Made by a program: the position numbers and the translations under genes | Source of the DNA: Candidatus Moranbacteria bacterium CG23_combo_of_CG06-09_8_20_14_all_35_22 | GTDB lineage: Bacteria; Patescibacteriota; Minisyncoccia; Moranbacterales; UBA2206 | Assembly (NCBI GenBank): GCA_002772115.1 | Contig: PCRW01000076.1 | Coordinates: forward strand, 1,802 to 34,532 | Direction: 5' to 3' | Length of the DNA: 32,731 bases | Notes under the pieces: generated by a model | What the model was told of the DNA's origin: nothing | What the model saw: the letters and a program-made list of their open reading frames with translations, nothing else | The model's database searches: none | Shown: positions 1 through 7,241 of the stretch, in pieces | Layout: the number at the start of each line of letters is the position of its first letter | Position numbering within the stretch: position 1 is the stretch's first letter

Positions 1-12
1 TGAGTTCCTTAC

Positions 13-97
13 TGGTGCCGATGGTGGGACTTGAACCCACAAACCTTGCGGCACACGAACCTGAATCGTGCGTGTTTGCCAATTTCACCACATCGGC
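13..97 (-). tRNA. tRNA-Leu (anticodon CAG)
   Basis: Read on the minus strand, the acceptor arms GCCGATG and CATCGGC pair perfectly and are followed by discriminator A and an encoded CCA. The anticodon stem CACGA/TCGTG encloses loop TTCAGGT, giving anticodon CAG (leucine, CUG codons). A long variable arm, expected for a class II leucine tRNA, separates the anticodon and T arms, and the T loop is a normal TTCAAGT. It is the only tRNA in this window with an encoded CCA. No convincing promoter was seen immediately upstream, where a TTCGTA-type repeat abuts the 5' end. Confidence 0.96.
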
Positions 98-131
98 TTT
101 CGTATTTCGTTAATTTCGTAGTTCGTAAATT
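98..131. repeat. TTCGTA-type intergenic repeat, uninterrupted copy
   Basis: A run built from TTTCGTATTTCG and TAGTTCGTAAAT units fills the gap between tRNA-Leu and the next ORF. Related copies lie at 17426-17460, 17852-17888, 21533-21660 and 24585-24625. This copy matters because it is the uninterrupted form of the site that carries a 45-bp insertion near 21603. Confidence 0.8.
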
Positions 132-468
132 ATCCTAAAATCGCTTTGAGTCTCCTCACTTCTTCCGCCAACACTCCTTCATTTTCATACTCTCCATGAT
201 GGCGCGTGCCTTCTCCATAAGTTTCCTTTTTGGCATCTAAATGAATATTGATTGTCATATTCGCTCCATTTACCTTAACATACATATGAAATCGCGGATA
301 GCCCGAAGCTGAAAATGGACGCACAAAACTCATTTCCCCGCCTCGCGTCGACGAGCGATCGTCTCCGCGAGTCGAGGCGGGGTCGCTTTCTTGTCTTTGA
401 AAAAGATATCCCGCTCGACGAAGCAGATTAGCTGGGCTACTGGAAATGTTTTTAATTTCTAACTGCAT
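130..468 (-). CDS. small hypothetical protein carrying a 15-codon repeat insertion
   Basis: This 112-aa protein is of unknown function. The N-terminal part (ISSSPANLLRRAGYLF) and C-terminal part (a beta-rich stretch around FHMYVKVNGANMTINIHL, then an acidic-basic helix EEVRRLKAIL) look like ordinary coding sequence. Between them, about residues 30-44, lies PASTRGDDRSSTRGG, which is exactly the translation of a 45-bp palindromic element also found in uvrD. The reading frame continues undisturbed across it. There is no signal peptide or membrane segment. It lies between tRNA-Leu and folD, probably as its own unit. The function is not recognised; coding status is supported by the preserved frame. 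Confidence 0.6.
   Translation of the reverse strand: MQLEIKNISSSPANLLRRAGYLFQRQESDPASTRGDDRSSTRGGEMSFVRPFSASGYPRFHMYVKVNGANMTINIHLDAKKETYGEGTRHHGEYENEGVLAEEVRRLKAILG
337..381 (-). repeat. 45-bp palindromic element, copy A (in frame in a CDS)
   Basis: The element starts CCCGCCTCGCGTCGACGAG, has an 11-nt variable centre and ends GCGAGTCGAGGCGGG; the ends are inverted repeats. Its length, 45 nt, is exactly 15 codons. Copies B (30761-30805) and C (21603-21647) have the same length and nearly the same arms. Confidence 0.85.
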
Positions 469-527
469 AATTTTAATCTAAAATTGCAAATAAATAAAAA
501 TTTGTTAAAATTCCTGTTTGAGAATCT

Positions 528-589
528 TAATTTTTTCTAAAATTTTATGTACCAGCCGTCGACTTAATAAAATTTTAGCTAAAAAATTA
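528..589. terminator. AT-rich stem-loop after folD
   Basis: TAATTTTTTCTAAAATTTTAT (528-548) is complementary to 567-589 apart from a 2-nt bulge, with an 18-nt loop. It lies 27 bp beyond the folD stop codon on the minus strand. The position suits a transcript end, but the stem is almost all A-T, so it may instead be a dispersed repeat. The rest of 469-615 holds nothing recognisable. Confidence 0.4.
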
Positions 590-615
590 GGATTCGAATT
601 AATTTTAAAAAATTT

Positions 616-1467
616 TTATTTATTTGCGAGCTTTGTAGCTCTTAAAGTATTACACAATAGCATCGCGACCGTCATCAGTCCTACTCCACCGGGCACGGGC
701 GTAATCGCGCTAGCAATTTTGGAAACTTGCAAAAAATCCACATCGCCCACCAATTTTCCTTCCTTGTTTCGATTCATTCCGACATCCACAACGACTGCTC
801 CTTGTTTTATCATATCCGCCGTAATTAGTCCAGCATGCCCCACCGCCGAAATCAAAATATCTGCCCCCAAACATTTTTCTTTCAAATTTTTTGTTTTGGA
901 ATTGCAAACCGTTACCGTCGCTCCCGCGTTTATCATCATTAGCGCTAATGGCTTTCCCACAATATTGCTTCGCCCCACAATCACACTGTCTTTGCCAATT
1001 ATCTCAATTTCGGATCTTTTCAAAATTTCTAGAATTCCTGCCGGCGTGCAAGGAAAAAATTTTTCTTGGCCTAAACCTAAAAATATTTTCCCGATATTTT
1101 CCGGATGAAAACAATCCACATCTTTTTTGGGATCAATGGCCAAAATTATTTTTTCTTTATCAATTTGTTTTGGCAACGGCAGTTGGACCAAAATTCCACT
1201 CACTGTTTCATCCTTATTCAACTTTCCAATTAGTTTTAACAATTTTTCTTCTTCTGTTTTTTCTTCCAATTCATACACTTCCGAATTAATTCCAATTTCT
1301 TCACAAGCCCTTTTTTTATTTTCCACATAAATTTTAGAAGCCTCGTCATCCCCCACCATCACCACCGCCAGCCCAGGAACAATTCCATTTTTTTTCAATT
1401 CCAAAACTTCAACTTTCAATTCTTTTTTAATTTCTTCTGCTAATTTTTTGCCATCTAATATTTTCAT
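616..1467 (-). CDS. folD: methylenetetrahydrofolate dehydrogenase / cyclohydrolase FolD
   Basis: FolD is a bifunctional cytosolic enzyme that interconverts 5,10-methylene- and 10-formyl-tetrahydrofolate with NADP(H), feeding purine and formyl-methionine synthesis. The 283-aa length is typical. Visible motifs are YVENKKRACEEIGI with the catalytic lysine, VQLPLP, DPKKDVDCFHPENIGKI, PCTPAGI, the NADP-binding VGRSNIVGKPLALMM, and the C-terminal ITPVPGGVGLMTVAML. The start ATG overlaps the stop of the upstream gene (ATGA), so translation is probably coupled. An AT-rich stem-loop follows. No key motif is missing. The family call is secure. Confidence 0.97.
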   Translation of the reverse strand: MKILDGKKLAEEIKKELKVEVLELKKNGIVPGLAVVMVGDDEASKIYVENKKRACEEIGINSEVYELEEKTEEEKLLKLIGKLNKDETVSGILVQLPLPKQIDKEKIILAIDPKKDVDCFHPENIGKIFLGLGQEKFFPCTPAGILEILKRSEIEIIGKDSVIVGRSNIVGKPLALMMINAGATVTVCNSKTKNLKEKCLGADILISAVGHAGLITADMIKQGAVVVDVGMNRNKEGKLVGDVDFLQVSKIASAITPVPGGVGLMTVAMLLCNTLRATKLANK

Positions 1468-2126
1468 ACGATTTGATCTTTAATTTTTTTTAATATCTCC
1501 ACCACTTTATCATTTTTTTGAAGTTCGTCAACTGATTTCATTATACTTTCCGTATTTTCAGGATCTTCCAGCGTTTTAACTGCAAATATTCGAATAGTTT
1601 TATTCTCAGGTTTCCTCTCCACATATTTAGCCAAAATAGCATACCACAAGCCAAATGTTTCTGGACTTATATTTAAATTATTTTTTATATATGGCGGATT
1701 GTTAAAATAATTTACAATTTTTTCCCAATTATTATATTCGTCATAAATTAATTCTTCTTCCAAAAACTTGGCTGCTTGAATATAAAATTTAGTGTCATTC
1801 TTGAAGGAATAGAAATTATATTTATTTAAAATTTCTTCGCGTTTCATATCACAATACAAATGAAATTTCCAGCCAGCTTCAAATGATGTAAGCCCCGAAA
1901 AATTCAAATTCAAAACAGGAAAATAAAGGTGAGTATCTTTTCTTTTTATACTTTTATCAATCCTGCGAATATCTGGAAAAACACAGCCCAAAATAAATTC
2001 GTCGCGACTAATTTTACTCGTCGGCACCAAAAGCGTTTTTTCATCTTCCAAATCATTAAGACCCTCCGAATCCAATCGGTCAAAATATTTCTTAGCATAA
2101 ACAATGTGCGCAATTTGTGAAGCCAT
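1464..2126 (-). CDS. putative zinc-dependent phospholipase C-like protein
   Basis: This 220-aa protein has an N-terminal SQIAHIVYAKKYF, then LGCVFPDIRRID and, further on, TH and FEAGWKFHLYCD. The spaced histidines and the PDI motif recall the Zn_dep_PLPC (PF00882) family, which uses conserved His/Asp ligands for zinc; the assignment is from pattern only. No signal peptide is obvious, so it may act inside the cell on an unknown substrate. It overlaps folD by 4 nt in one operon. Its ATG is 6 nt after a TATTAT box preceded by TG, which suggests a leaderless mRNA. It could instead be an uncharacterised metal-dependent hydrolase. Confidence 0.55.
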   Translation of the reverse strand: MASQIAHIVYAKKYFDRLDSEGLNDLEDEKTLLVPTSKISRDEFILGCVFPDIRRIDKSIKRKDTHLYFPVLNLNFSGLTSFEAGWKFHLYCDMKREEILNKYNFYSFKNDTKFYIQAAKFLEEELIYDEYNNWEKIVNYFNNPPYIKNNLNISPETFGLWYAILAKYVERKPENKTIRIFAVKTLEDPENTESIMKSVDELQKNDKVVEILKKIKDQIV

Positions 2127-2132
2127 GCTATA

Positions 2133-2140
2133 ATAATACC
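2133..2140 (-). promoter_or_regulatory. extended -10 of the phospholipase-like/folD operon
   Basis: Minus-strand sequence reads TGGTATTAT, then 6 nt, then ATG at 2126. No good -35 was seen. The spacing puts the transcription start at or next to the A of ATG. Confidence 0.5.
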
Positions 2141-2167
2141 ATAAAAATTAATAATAGCTATAACTAT

Positions 2168-2395
2168 ATGCCAAATGAATTAGAACAACCAAATTTAACT
2201 ATAATTCGCCGACGAAAAAAAGAAAATGGTGATACTAAGGATACCCGATTAGAAAATGGCCAAATAATAAAAACAGATCTAATTGGAGGAATAACACCGG
2301 AAGAAGTCAATGAAAAAGAAGTTCGGACTAAAAATGAAGCGATGGAAAGAAAATTAAAAGAAGAAATCACCGACTTTTTAGCTACAAGAAAATAA
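2168..2395 (+). CDS. small charged hypothetical protein
   Basis: The 75-aa product starts at ATG 2168 (MPNELEQPN). The ORF track start at 2117 adds residues that overlap the divergent gene and lacks a ribosome site. The protein is strongly charged (RRRKKENGD, KNEAMERKLKEEITDF) with a predicted C-terminal helix and no membrane segment. It is followed at once by a good intrinsic terminator, which supports its being a real monocistronic gene. A TATAAC box sits just upstream. Its function is not recognised. Confidence 0.6.
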   Translation: MPNELEQPNLTIIRRRKKENGDTKDTRLENGQIIKTDLIGGITPEEVNEKEVRTKNEAMERKLKEEITDFLATRK

Positions 2396-2405
2396 CTACT
2401 AAACT

Positions 2406-2442
2406 AAAGCGGGATCAAAAAAAACAATCCCGCTTTTTTTAT
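2406..2442 (+). terminator. intrinsic terminator
   Basis: AAAGCGGGAT pairs with ATCCCGCTTT across an 11-nt loop and is followed by a long T tract. It ends the small gene at 2168-2395. Confidence 0.9.
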
Positions 2443-2455
2443 TTTTTTTATTTAT

Positions 2456-2595
2456 CACTTTTATTTTATATCTTAATTTACAACATCAACCTAGCCAGCC
2501 TCTGTCTCACTTTTGTGCATATGCACAAATTTGAGAATAATCACAAACTATGCATATGCATAAAGTTGATTATTCTGTCCCAAAGCTCAACTTTT
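2456..2595. repeat. palindromic cassette-boundary repeat, copy R1
   Basis: The core 2516-2576 is 61 bp identical to 3707-3767. It contains TGCATATGCA twice and an AGAATAATCA/TGATTATTCT inverted repeat around the second copy. The flank on the left (cacttttattttatat, then tctcactttt) resembles copy R3, and the AAAGCTCAACTTT at the right end recurs at 5013-5025. This repeat fills the gap 2443-2603. Confidence 0.85.
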
Positions 2596-2603
2596 AATTT
2601 CCT

Positions 2604-3593
2604 TTAAACTTCACTAATCACATCAAAACCTTTGAAACTTCCCACTACTGAATAACCGATAATTTTGATTTTTTTGTCAGTTATAGTTCTGATTTTTTTG
2701 GCTGTTTCATTTAGTGTCGCTCCAGAACCCGTAGCATCGTCGATAATCAAGATATTTGAATTGATAGTTTGATTTGGATTTATCGCTATCGTAGTTTGAG
2801 CATTAATTATCCGGTCTTCCAATTTTCGTAATGTTTTTTGTGGAATTTTAGTAGGACTATCAATTTTAACTGCATTTATTTTAGCCAGATTCAAATTCAA
2901 GTATTTCTCAAAAACATCTAAGAATTGAACTTTACGATCGATGGTTGGTGGGATAAAGCAAATTAATCCAATATTATATTTTTCAATTATATCCTTTATT
3001 CCGCTTTTAGTTAGTTTTGCAATTTCCAAAATCAAATCCTTGTTTTGAGAAGATTTTCCCAAATAGACCAATTGTCCCAATTTTGTCTTGCCAAAATGAC
3101 CAATAGTATAAAAATCACTAAAAAAAATATCATCCAGATAGACTTTCTCTTTTCCAGAAAGAATTATTTTTTTAGCAGAAATTAGTCCACTTTTTTTATT
3201 TTTAAATTTTTGGCTAATTTTAAGTTTTTGAATAAATTCTTCTTTTTCTTTTTCAAGATTAAATTGGTTTTTTCGGCACCAAATCTGAAATCCGGAAATT
3301 CCTCGAGATATCTCTCCACTAGGCGAAACATAGATATAATTTTGCTCAATAAGTTGATCGTCTTTGTCTAATGAATCAAAGTTTATATTTTCCAATTCAT
3401 TATCAACCACATAAAAAACACGCGGTACTGAGCCAGTTTTTTTGACTAATCGTTCATCCAGTAATTTCGCCAAATGTTTATGTGAGTTTTTTGAGGATAG
3501 GCCAAGCATTTTGATCAGTTCGGTTGACCTAATTGGACCATACTGCCTTATAATCCCCAATACTTTTTTTGCCTCCTTTGAAATATTTATCAT
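2604..3593 (-). CDS. winged-helix regulator fused to a phosphoribosyltransferase domain
   Basis: The 329-aa protein has an N-terminal winged helix (residues about 5-65, ILGIIRQYGPIRSTELIKML then HKHLAKLLDERLVKK) and a C-terminal type I phosphoribosyltransferase fold. The latter carries the PRPP-loop motif ILIIDDATGSGATLNETA near residue 285. The design resembles PurR-type regulators, where a PRTase domain senses PRPP; that role is inferred. The middle part (residues 80-190) is not recognised. The gene has its own consensus promoter with a palindrome between -35 and -10, so autoregulation is likely. It lies between repeats R1 and R2. It could also be a ComF-like PRTase with an added HTH. Confidence 0.75.
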   Translation of the reverse strand: MINISKEAKKVLGIIRQYGPIRSTELIKMLGLSSKNSHKHLAKLLDERLVKKTGSVPRVFYVVDNELENINFDSLDKDDQLIEQNYIYVSPSGEISRGISGFQIWCRKNQFNLEKEKEEFIQKLKISQKFKNKKSGLISAKKIILSGKEKVYLDDIFFSDFYTIGHFGKTKLGQLVYLGKSSQNKDLILEIAKLTKSGIKDIIEKYNIGLICFIPPTIDRKVQFLDVFEKYLNLNLAKINAVKIDSPTKIPQKTLRKLEDRIINAQTTIAINPNQTINSNILIIDDATGSGATLNETAKKIRTITDKKIKIIGYSVVGSFKGFDVISEV

Positions 3594-3598
3594 AATAT

Positions 3599-3636
3599 GA
3601 TTATAGCAGGTGAGTATTCACCTGTCAATACTCACC
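3599..3636 (-). promoter_or_regulatory. consensus promoter with embedded operator, leaderless start
   Basis: On the minus strand TTGACA (3623-3628), a 17-bp spacer and TATAAT (3600-3605) are both perfect, with TG before the -10. The palindrome GGTGAATACTCACC (3609-3622) fills the spacer. A further half site (GGTGAGTATT) overlaps the -35, giving an AATACTCACC inverted pair. ATG follows the -10 by only 6 nt, so the mRNA should be leaderless. The regulator encoded just downstream is the natural candidate to bind here. Confidence 0.85.
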
Positions 3637-3656
3637 CCCTAATAACGCCCTGTAAT

Positions 3657-3767
3657 CTCTGCCTCTTTTTATTTTCCTATTCTATATCCACTACTCTCAC
3701 TTTCTATGCATATGCACAAATTTGAGAATAATCACAAACTATGCATATGCATAAAGTTGATTATTCT
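3657..3767. repeat. palindromic cassette-boundary repeat, copy R2
   Basis: The core 3707-3767 is identical over 61 bp to R1. The left part shares tctgcctctttttatttt exactly with R3 (4819-4836). It lies between the promoter of the regulator gene and the 3' end of the HEPN gene. Confidence 0.85.
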
Positions 3768-3778
3768 TTTTGCGTAAT

Positions 3779-4213
3779 TTATTTTTTCTTCAAAATTTTC
3801 TTTGCTTCTTTCAAGAAATCCACTGCACTTTCCAACATACTTTCAGTTCCGGTTTTGTCAAAATCGCCATAATAATCAGCATTTTCACGAAGAGATTTTC
3901 CCAGTTGGAGTGCTTCCAAAAATTTATAACTCAAAATATTTTCTGCAATGTATAAAGATTTCAAAGCTTCCATTAAACAAAAGTGACTTTTCTCACGATA
4001 GCCTTTTTTATAAATCAAAGCCCTAGCTGTATGAAACATTGAATAATAAGTTTGAATTGTGCTCCATTTATAATTCTTTTGTACAAAACTATCTTGGGCT
4101 ATTTTCAAATCTTCCTTGGCTAAATCCAATTCTTTCAAAACTAACTGCTTGGCTTTGAAAAATGTTTTTATCTTTCCTCTCTCTAAACATTTTTCAAATT
4201 CCCTAGTCTTCAT
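3779..4213 (-). CDS. HEPN-domain protein (partner of MNT nucleotidyltransferase)
   Basis: The 144-aa helical protein has the HEPN/UPF0332 pattern: KEDLKIAQDSF, YYSMFHTARALIYKKGYREKSH, and a C-terminal helix ending KKILKKK. HEPN proteins next to MNT nucleotidyltransferases form toxin-antitoxin modules in which HEPN is often an RNase toxin and MNT neutralises it by modification. The classical R-x4-6-H is not clear; an arginine and histidine occur in GYREKSH. I chose ATG 4213 (MKTREFEKCL) over the TTG at 4243 in the ORF track because it fits HEPN family starts and gives an 11-nt overlap with the upstream gene. The overlap implies coupled translation. Confidence 0.8.
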   Translation of the reverse strand: MKTREFEKCLERGKIKTFFKAKQLVLKELDLAKEDLKIAQDSFVQKNYKWSTIQTYYSMFHTARALIYKKGYREKSHFCLMEALKSLYIAENILSYKFLEALQLGKSLRENADYYGDFDKTGTESMLESAVDFLKEAKKILKKK

Positions 4214-4739
4214 TTTTTTCCCAAAGCACTCTGCCTTTTTCAATCTCTTGAAAAAGCAAAGGCTTATTTTTATTAATTTTTATCATTTCATTGGGAGTTT
4301 TCACGATTAACTGAATCTTTTCTGAAAATTCTGAATTATTTATTATTTTTCTCACAACATTTAAGCTATTTGTTAGGACAAATATATCAATATCGCTGTC
4401 TTTTTTGTTCATTCCATCAGCAAACGATCCGAATAAAACAATTCTTATACTTTCCAATCTTAATTTTTCCACCAAAGGCTCAAGCGCTAAAATATTCAAA
4501 AGAATTTTCATTTCCCGAATTAAATTGTTTTTAACATCAGCACTGTAAAGAGAGCTTCTGCCAATTTTTCTACAACTTATCAATTTATGTTTAACTAAAA
4601 GATGCAACGCTAAATTAACCGCCGATTTCTTGACACCTGTTTTTTTTGAAATTTCTTTTTCTTGAAATTCTTCTCCGACATTTTCGCATATAAAAGCTAA
4701 TATCTTTTGTTGAGAAGTTGTGAAAAATATCTCTTTCAT
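4203..4739 (-). CDS. HTH-MNT nucleotidyltransferase (antitoxin-like)
   Basis: In this 178-aa protein, residues 1-65 form a winged helix (QEKEISKKTGVKKSAVNLALHLLVKHKLI). Residues 100-125 hold the minimal nucleotidyltransferase signature GSFADGMNKKDSDID, with the metal-binding aspartates. MNT antitoxins of this type transfer nucleotides onto, or simply bind, the HEPN partner. Here the fused DNA-binding domain suggests that it also represses its own promoter. It is first in the operon, overlaps the HEPN gene and is transcribed from a consensus promoter overlapping a 16-bp palindrome. The cassette lies between repeats R2 and R3. The class is secure; activity is inferred. Confidence 0.85.
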   Translation of the reverse strand: MKEIFFTTSQQKILAFICENVGEEFQEKEISKKTGVKKSAVNLALHLLVKHKLISCRKIGRSSLYSADVKNNLIREMKILLNILALEPLVEKLRLESIRIVLFGSFADGMNKKDSDIDIFVLTNSLNVVRKIINNSEFSEKIQLIVKTPNEMIKINKNKPLLFQEIEKGRVLWEKNED

Positions 4740-4753
4740 GGTTTTATATTATA

Positions 4754-4806
4754 TTCCATTATTTTGGATATATTTCCATTATAATGGAATACAATAATTT
4801 TGTCAA
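4754..4806 (-). promoter_or_regulatory. toxin-antitoxin operon promoter with palindromic operator
   Basis: On the minus strand TTGACA (4801-4806), 17 bp and TATAAT (4778-4783) are perfect. The -10 lies inside the 16-bp palindrome TTCCATTATAATGGAA (4774-4789), and an imperfect second copy (TTCCATTATTTTGGA, 4754-4768) lies in the leader. A repressor bound there would cover the -10. The winged helix of the downstream MNT protein is the likely ligand. Confidence 0.8.
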
Positions 4807-4818
4807 TATTCACGCGCG

Positions 4819-5031
4819 ATCTGCCTCTTTTTATTTTGCACTTTTATTTTATATTTTAATTTCCAACAACAACCACTTTCTCACTTTTATGCATATGCAC
4901 AAAAGTGATTATTTCGTTTTGTTGGAGATACTTTCATTATTTCGAAAAGAATATTGTGCACTCTTACTCTCTCATCAAAGTTGAGCTTTTTGAAAAGTTT
5001 AGGCTCCACCCTAAAGCTCAACTTTTAACAT
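4819..5031. repeat. palindromic cassette-boundary repeat, copy R3, with terminator-like hairpin
   Basis: It shares tctgcctctttttatttt with R2, the cacttttattttatat and tctcactttt segments with R1, and a shortened TATGCATATGCAC core (4889-4900). A 13-bp inverted repeat, AAAGTTGAGCTTT (4977-4989) and AAAGCTCAACTTT (5013-5025), lies beyond it and could terminate the cca transcript. TTTCATG repeats fill 5040-5070. Confidence 0.75.
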
Positions 5032-5074
5032 CCCACATTTTGTTTCATGCTTTATGTTTCATGTTTCATGCTTT

Positions 5075-6649
5075 TTATTCCACCCAATACTTCTTCTTCA
5101 TCAATTCTTCCTCCTCTTTCTTTTCTTCTTCGATTTTTTTCTTAGCCATCACGCGAAGATCGTTAAGATCTTTTTTATTTAAAGCTTTCGCCAAATTTAA
5201 TAAATCTTTTTTATTATTCAGTTTTTGATCATCAATCACCTCGGCTAGCATCACATCCAAGATTGCCCCAATTTTTGGTCCGGGTTGAAGTTTTAATTCT
5301 TTTATCAAATCATTGCCATTAATTTTGAGTTGCTTGACCGAAATTGCATCGTGCGAAACTTTTTCCACCATAAATTTGAAATGACGCAGTTTATATGGCA
5401 CGGCTTTTGCCACGCCTGACCCAAGTCGATCAGCAATTCGTACATCGATTAAATCATTGATATTTTCCACGCCAACTTTTTGCACCACTCGACGCACTCC
5501 CGATTCACCCACTTCATCCACATTGTAGTAGAACATATGATTTTTCACAAGCATCACAGTTTTCTCAATAACCTTCCTTGGATATTTCATCCGTTCTAAA
5601 ATTTTCTCCGCCATTTTTGCACCGACATATTCATGCGAATAGAAAGTTGCCATTTCCCCAGTTCCTCTTTTTGATTTCGGTTTTCCAATATCATGCAAAA
5701 ATGAGGCCAACCGCACTTCTAACTTGGATGACGGACATTTTTCTAAGCTAGCCAGAAGATGCGCATAAACCGTGTTGTATGGTCCAAAATAATGATGGCG
5801 ATTTTGCTTTATCCCAATTGCTTCAATTATCTCAGGAATAAATTCATCCATCAATTTACTTTCCACTAAAAGTTCCACCCCCCCACTTGGATCACTTGAA
5901 AGAATTATCTTATTGAATTCATCTCGAATTCTTTCTTGTGAAATAAATCGTAAATTTTTCGCATTCTTCTTGATCGCCAAAAAAGTTTTTTCTTCGATAG
6001 TCCAACTATTTTGAATTTGAGATTTTGAATTTGAAATTTGTTTGTTATTTGTTATTTGAGATTTGTTATTTCCGCTAAGCTGAACAGCGAAGCGGACTGC
6101 TCGCATCATCCGCAGTGCATCCTCATCAAATCTTTCATTTGCATCCCCTACTGCCCGAATTATTTTATTCTTAAGATCTTCTTGCCCCCCAAACAAATCA
6201 ATAATTTCATATTTGTCTTTTGTTTCATGTTTCATGTTGCATGCTACATGAATTGCCATCGCATTCACCGTAAAATCTCTTCTTGAAAGATCTTCTCCTA
6301 AAGTTTTAGCAAATTTCACCTCATCCGGATGACGCTTATCAGAATATTTTGATTCGATACGATATGTGGTAATTTCCACATTCGGCCCATCCCAATCTTT
6401 TTCTTCTACGCCCTCAATATATTTCAAAGGCAACATCACTGTCCCAAAATCATTCTCATATTTTCCGTCTGGAAAGATTTTCAAAATTTCCTCCGGCTTT
6501 CCATTTGTTGCAATGTCCCAATCCTTCGGTTCCTTTTCTAACATCAAATCCCGCACACATCCACCAACTATATACGCCTCAAAACCAGCCCATTCGAGCT
6601 TTCTAATAACTTCTATTATATATTGAGGGAATTCTATTTTTTTAGTCAT
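5075..6649 (-). CDS. cca: CCA-adding enzyme / tRNA nucleotidyltransferase with HD domain
   Basis: The enzyme adds or repairs the 3' CCA of tRNAs in the cytosol. In 524 aa the class II poly(A)-polymerase-like head shows VGGCVRDLMLEKEPKDWDIAT (residues 28-48), RRDFTVNAMA, DLFGGQEDL and RAVGDANERFDEDALRMMRAVRFA. An HD domain follows (ASFLHDIGKPKSKRG, near residue 315). Most tRNAs in this window lack an encoded CCA, so the enzyme should be essential. An Asn/Ser/Gln-rich run after residue 195 (NNKQISNSKSQIQ) is the translation of a low-complexity TTTGAATTTGA-type repeat and looks like an insertion. A second segment near HVACNMKHE comes from TTTCATG repeats. Its start overlaps the upstream membrane gene by 8 nt. 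Confidence 0.95.
   Translation of the reverse strand: MTKKIEFPQYIIEVIRKLEWAGFEAYIVGGCVRDLMLEKEPKDWDIATNGKPEEILKIFPDGKYENDFGTVMLPLKYIEGVEEKDWDGPNVEITTYRIESKYSDKRHPDEVKFAKTLGEDLSRRDFTVNAMAIHVACNMKHETKDKYEIIDLFGGQEDLKNKIIRAVGDANERFDEDALRMMRAVRFAVQLSGNNKSQITNNKQISNSKSQIQNSWTIEEKTFLAIKKNAKNLRFISQERIRDEFNKIILSSDPSGGVELLVESKLMDEFIPEIIEAIGIKQNRHHYFGPYNTVYAHLLASLEKCPSSKLEVRLASFLHDIGKPKSKRGTGEMATFYSHEYVGAKMAEKILERMKYPRKVIEKTVMLVKNHMFYYNVDEVGESGVRRVVQKVGVENINDLIDVRIADRLGSGVAKAVPYKLRHFKFMVEKVSHDAISVKQLKINGNDLIKELKLQPGPKIGAILDVMLAEVIDDQKLNNKKDLLNLAKALNKKDLNDLRVMAKKKIEEEKKEEEELMKKKYWVE
6005..6070. repeat. TTTGAATTTGA-type repeat inside cca
   Basis: Low-complexity AT-rich units (gagattttgaatttgaaa) encode an Asn/Ser/Gln-rich run in the enzyme. 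A related stretch lies in uvrD at 31070-31125 and gives ISNFQISISNEFSNSN. Both keep the frame open. Confidence 0.65.
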
Positions 6650-7016
6650 AAATTTCTACTTTCATAATATCTTCTATATCATATTTTCGCAAATATTTCA
6701 GGAATATAAAAAGAGCCAAAATACCAAAAATAGCATCGATAATATTTTTGAAAAATAGGTATAACATTTTACAAAAATAAACAACAAAAAGGAAACTCCC
6801 AAAAAGAAATAGCATAGAGAGAACAAACCCGCAAGCAGATAAACAACCCATTACTAAAATAGCAACAAAGGATGAGGCAGTCGTCAAATGATAAAGATAG
6901 GACGATAACTCCCATAACACAAACAAAATTAAACTTAAAAAACATAATGAACTTCCAGTTAATAGACAATCGCCAACTACTTCTTTCTTCAATTCACTGT
7001 CCAATATTTTTTTCAT
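6642..7016 (-). CDS. small membrane protein of unknown function
   Basis: The protein is 124 aa from ATG 7016, which is preceded by a good ribosome site (AAAAAGGAGAGGG). The ORF track's longer start at 7076 lacks one. There are three hydrophobic segments: CLLTGSSLCFLSLILFVLW, FVAILVMGCLSACGFVLSML and a long FLFVVYFCKMLYLFF to LALFIFL stretch. The C terminus is charged (KYLRKYDIEDIMKVE). It overlaps cca by 8 nt and probably shares its transcript. No family is recognised. Confidence 0.6.
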   Translation of the reverse strand: MKKILDSELKKEVVGDCLLTGSSLCFLSLILFVLWELSSYLYHLTTASSFVAILVMGCLSACGFVLSMLFLFGSFLFVVYFCKMLYLFFKNIIDAIFGILALFIFLKYLRKYDIEDIMKVEIYD

Positions 7017-7206
7017 TTTCCCTCTCCTTTTTAAATTTTCAAAGATCTCTGCTAAGCCTCCAATTGACCTATTCAATTTTTCAGCTTAACAAAAGAGTAT
7101 AGCATACTATTTTTATTTTGTCAACCCTTTTTGATGATAATTTTGCATAATTTTGATATTTTGCTTTATATTAGCCTTAATTTTAAATAATCAAACAAAG
7201 GTTTAT

Positions 7207-7235
7207 TTGCTATTTTTCTTCCCCTGTGCTATAAT
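7207..7235 (+). promoter_or_regulatory. extended -10 promoter, leaderless start (TrmB-like gene)
   Basis: TTGCTA, 17 bp, then TATAAT (7230-7235) preceded by TG. ATG 7242 is 6 nt after the -10, so the transcript should start at or beside the start codon. The rest of 7017-7206 is AT-rich, without recognisable features. Confidence 0.75.
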
Positions 7236-7241
7236 TAAGCT

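Noticed and set aside
518-1108. 196-aa plus-strand ORF
   Set aside because: It is the antisense shadow of folD, with no ribosome site or family motif.
4243-4243. Longer HEPN start (TTG)
   Set aside because: ATG 4213 fits family starts better.
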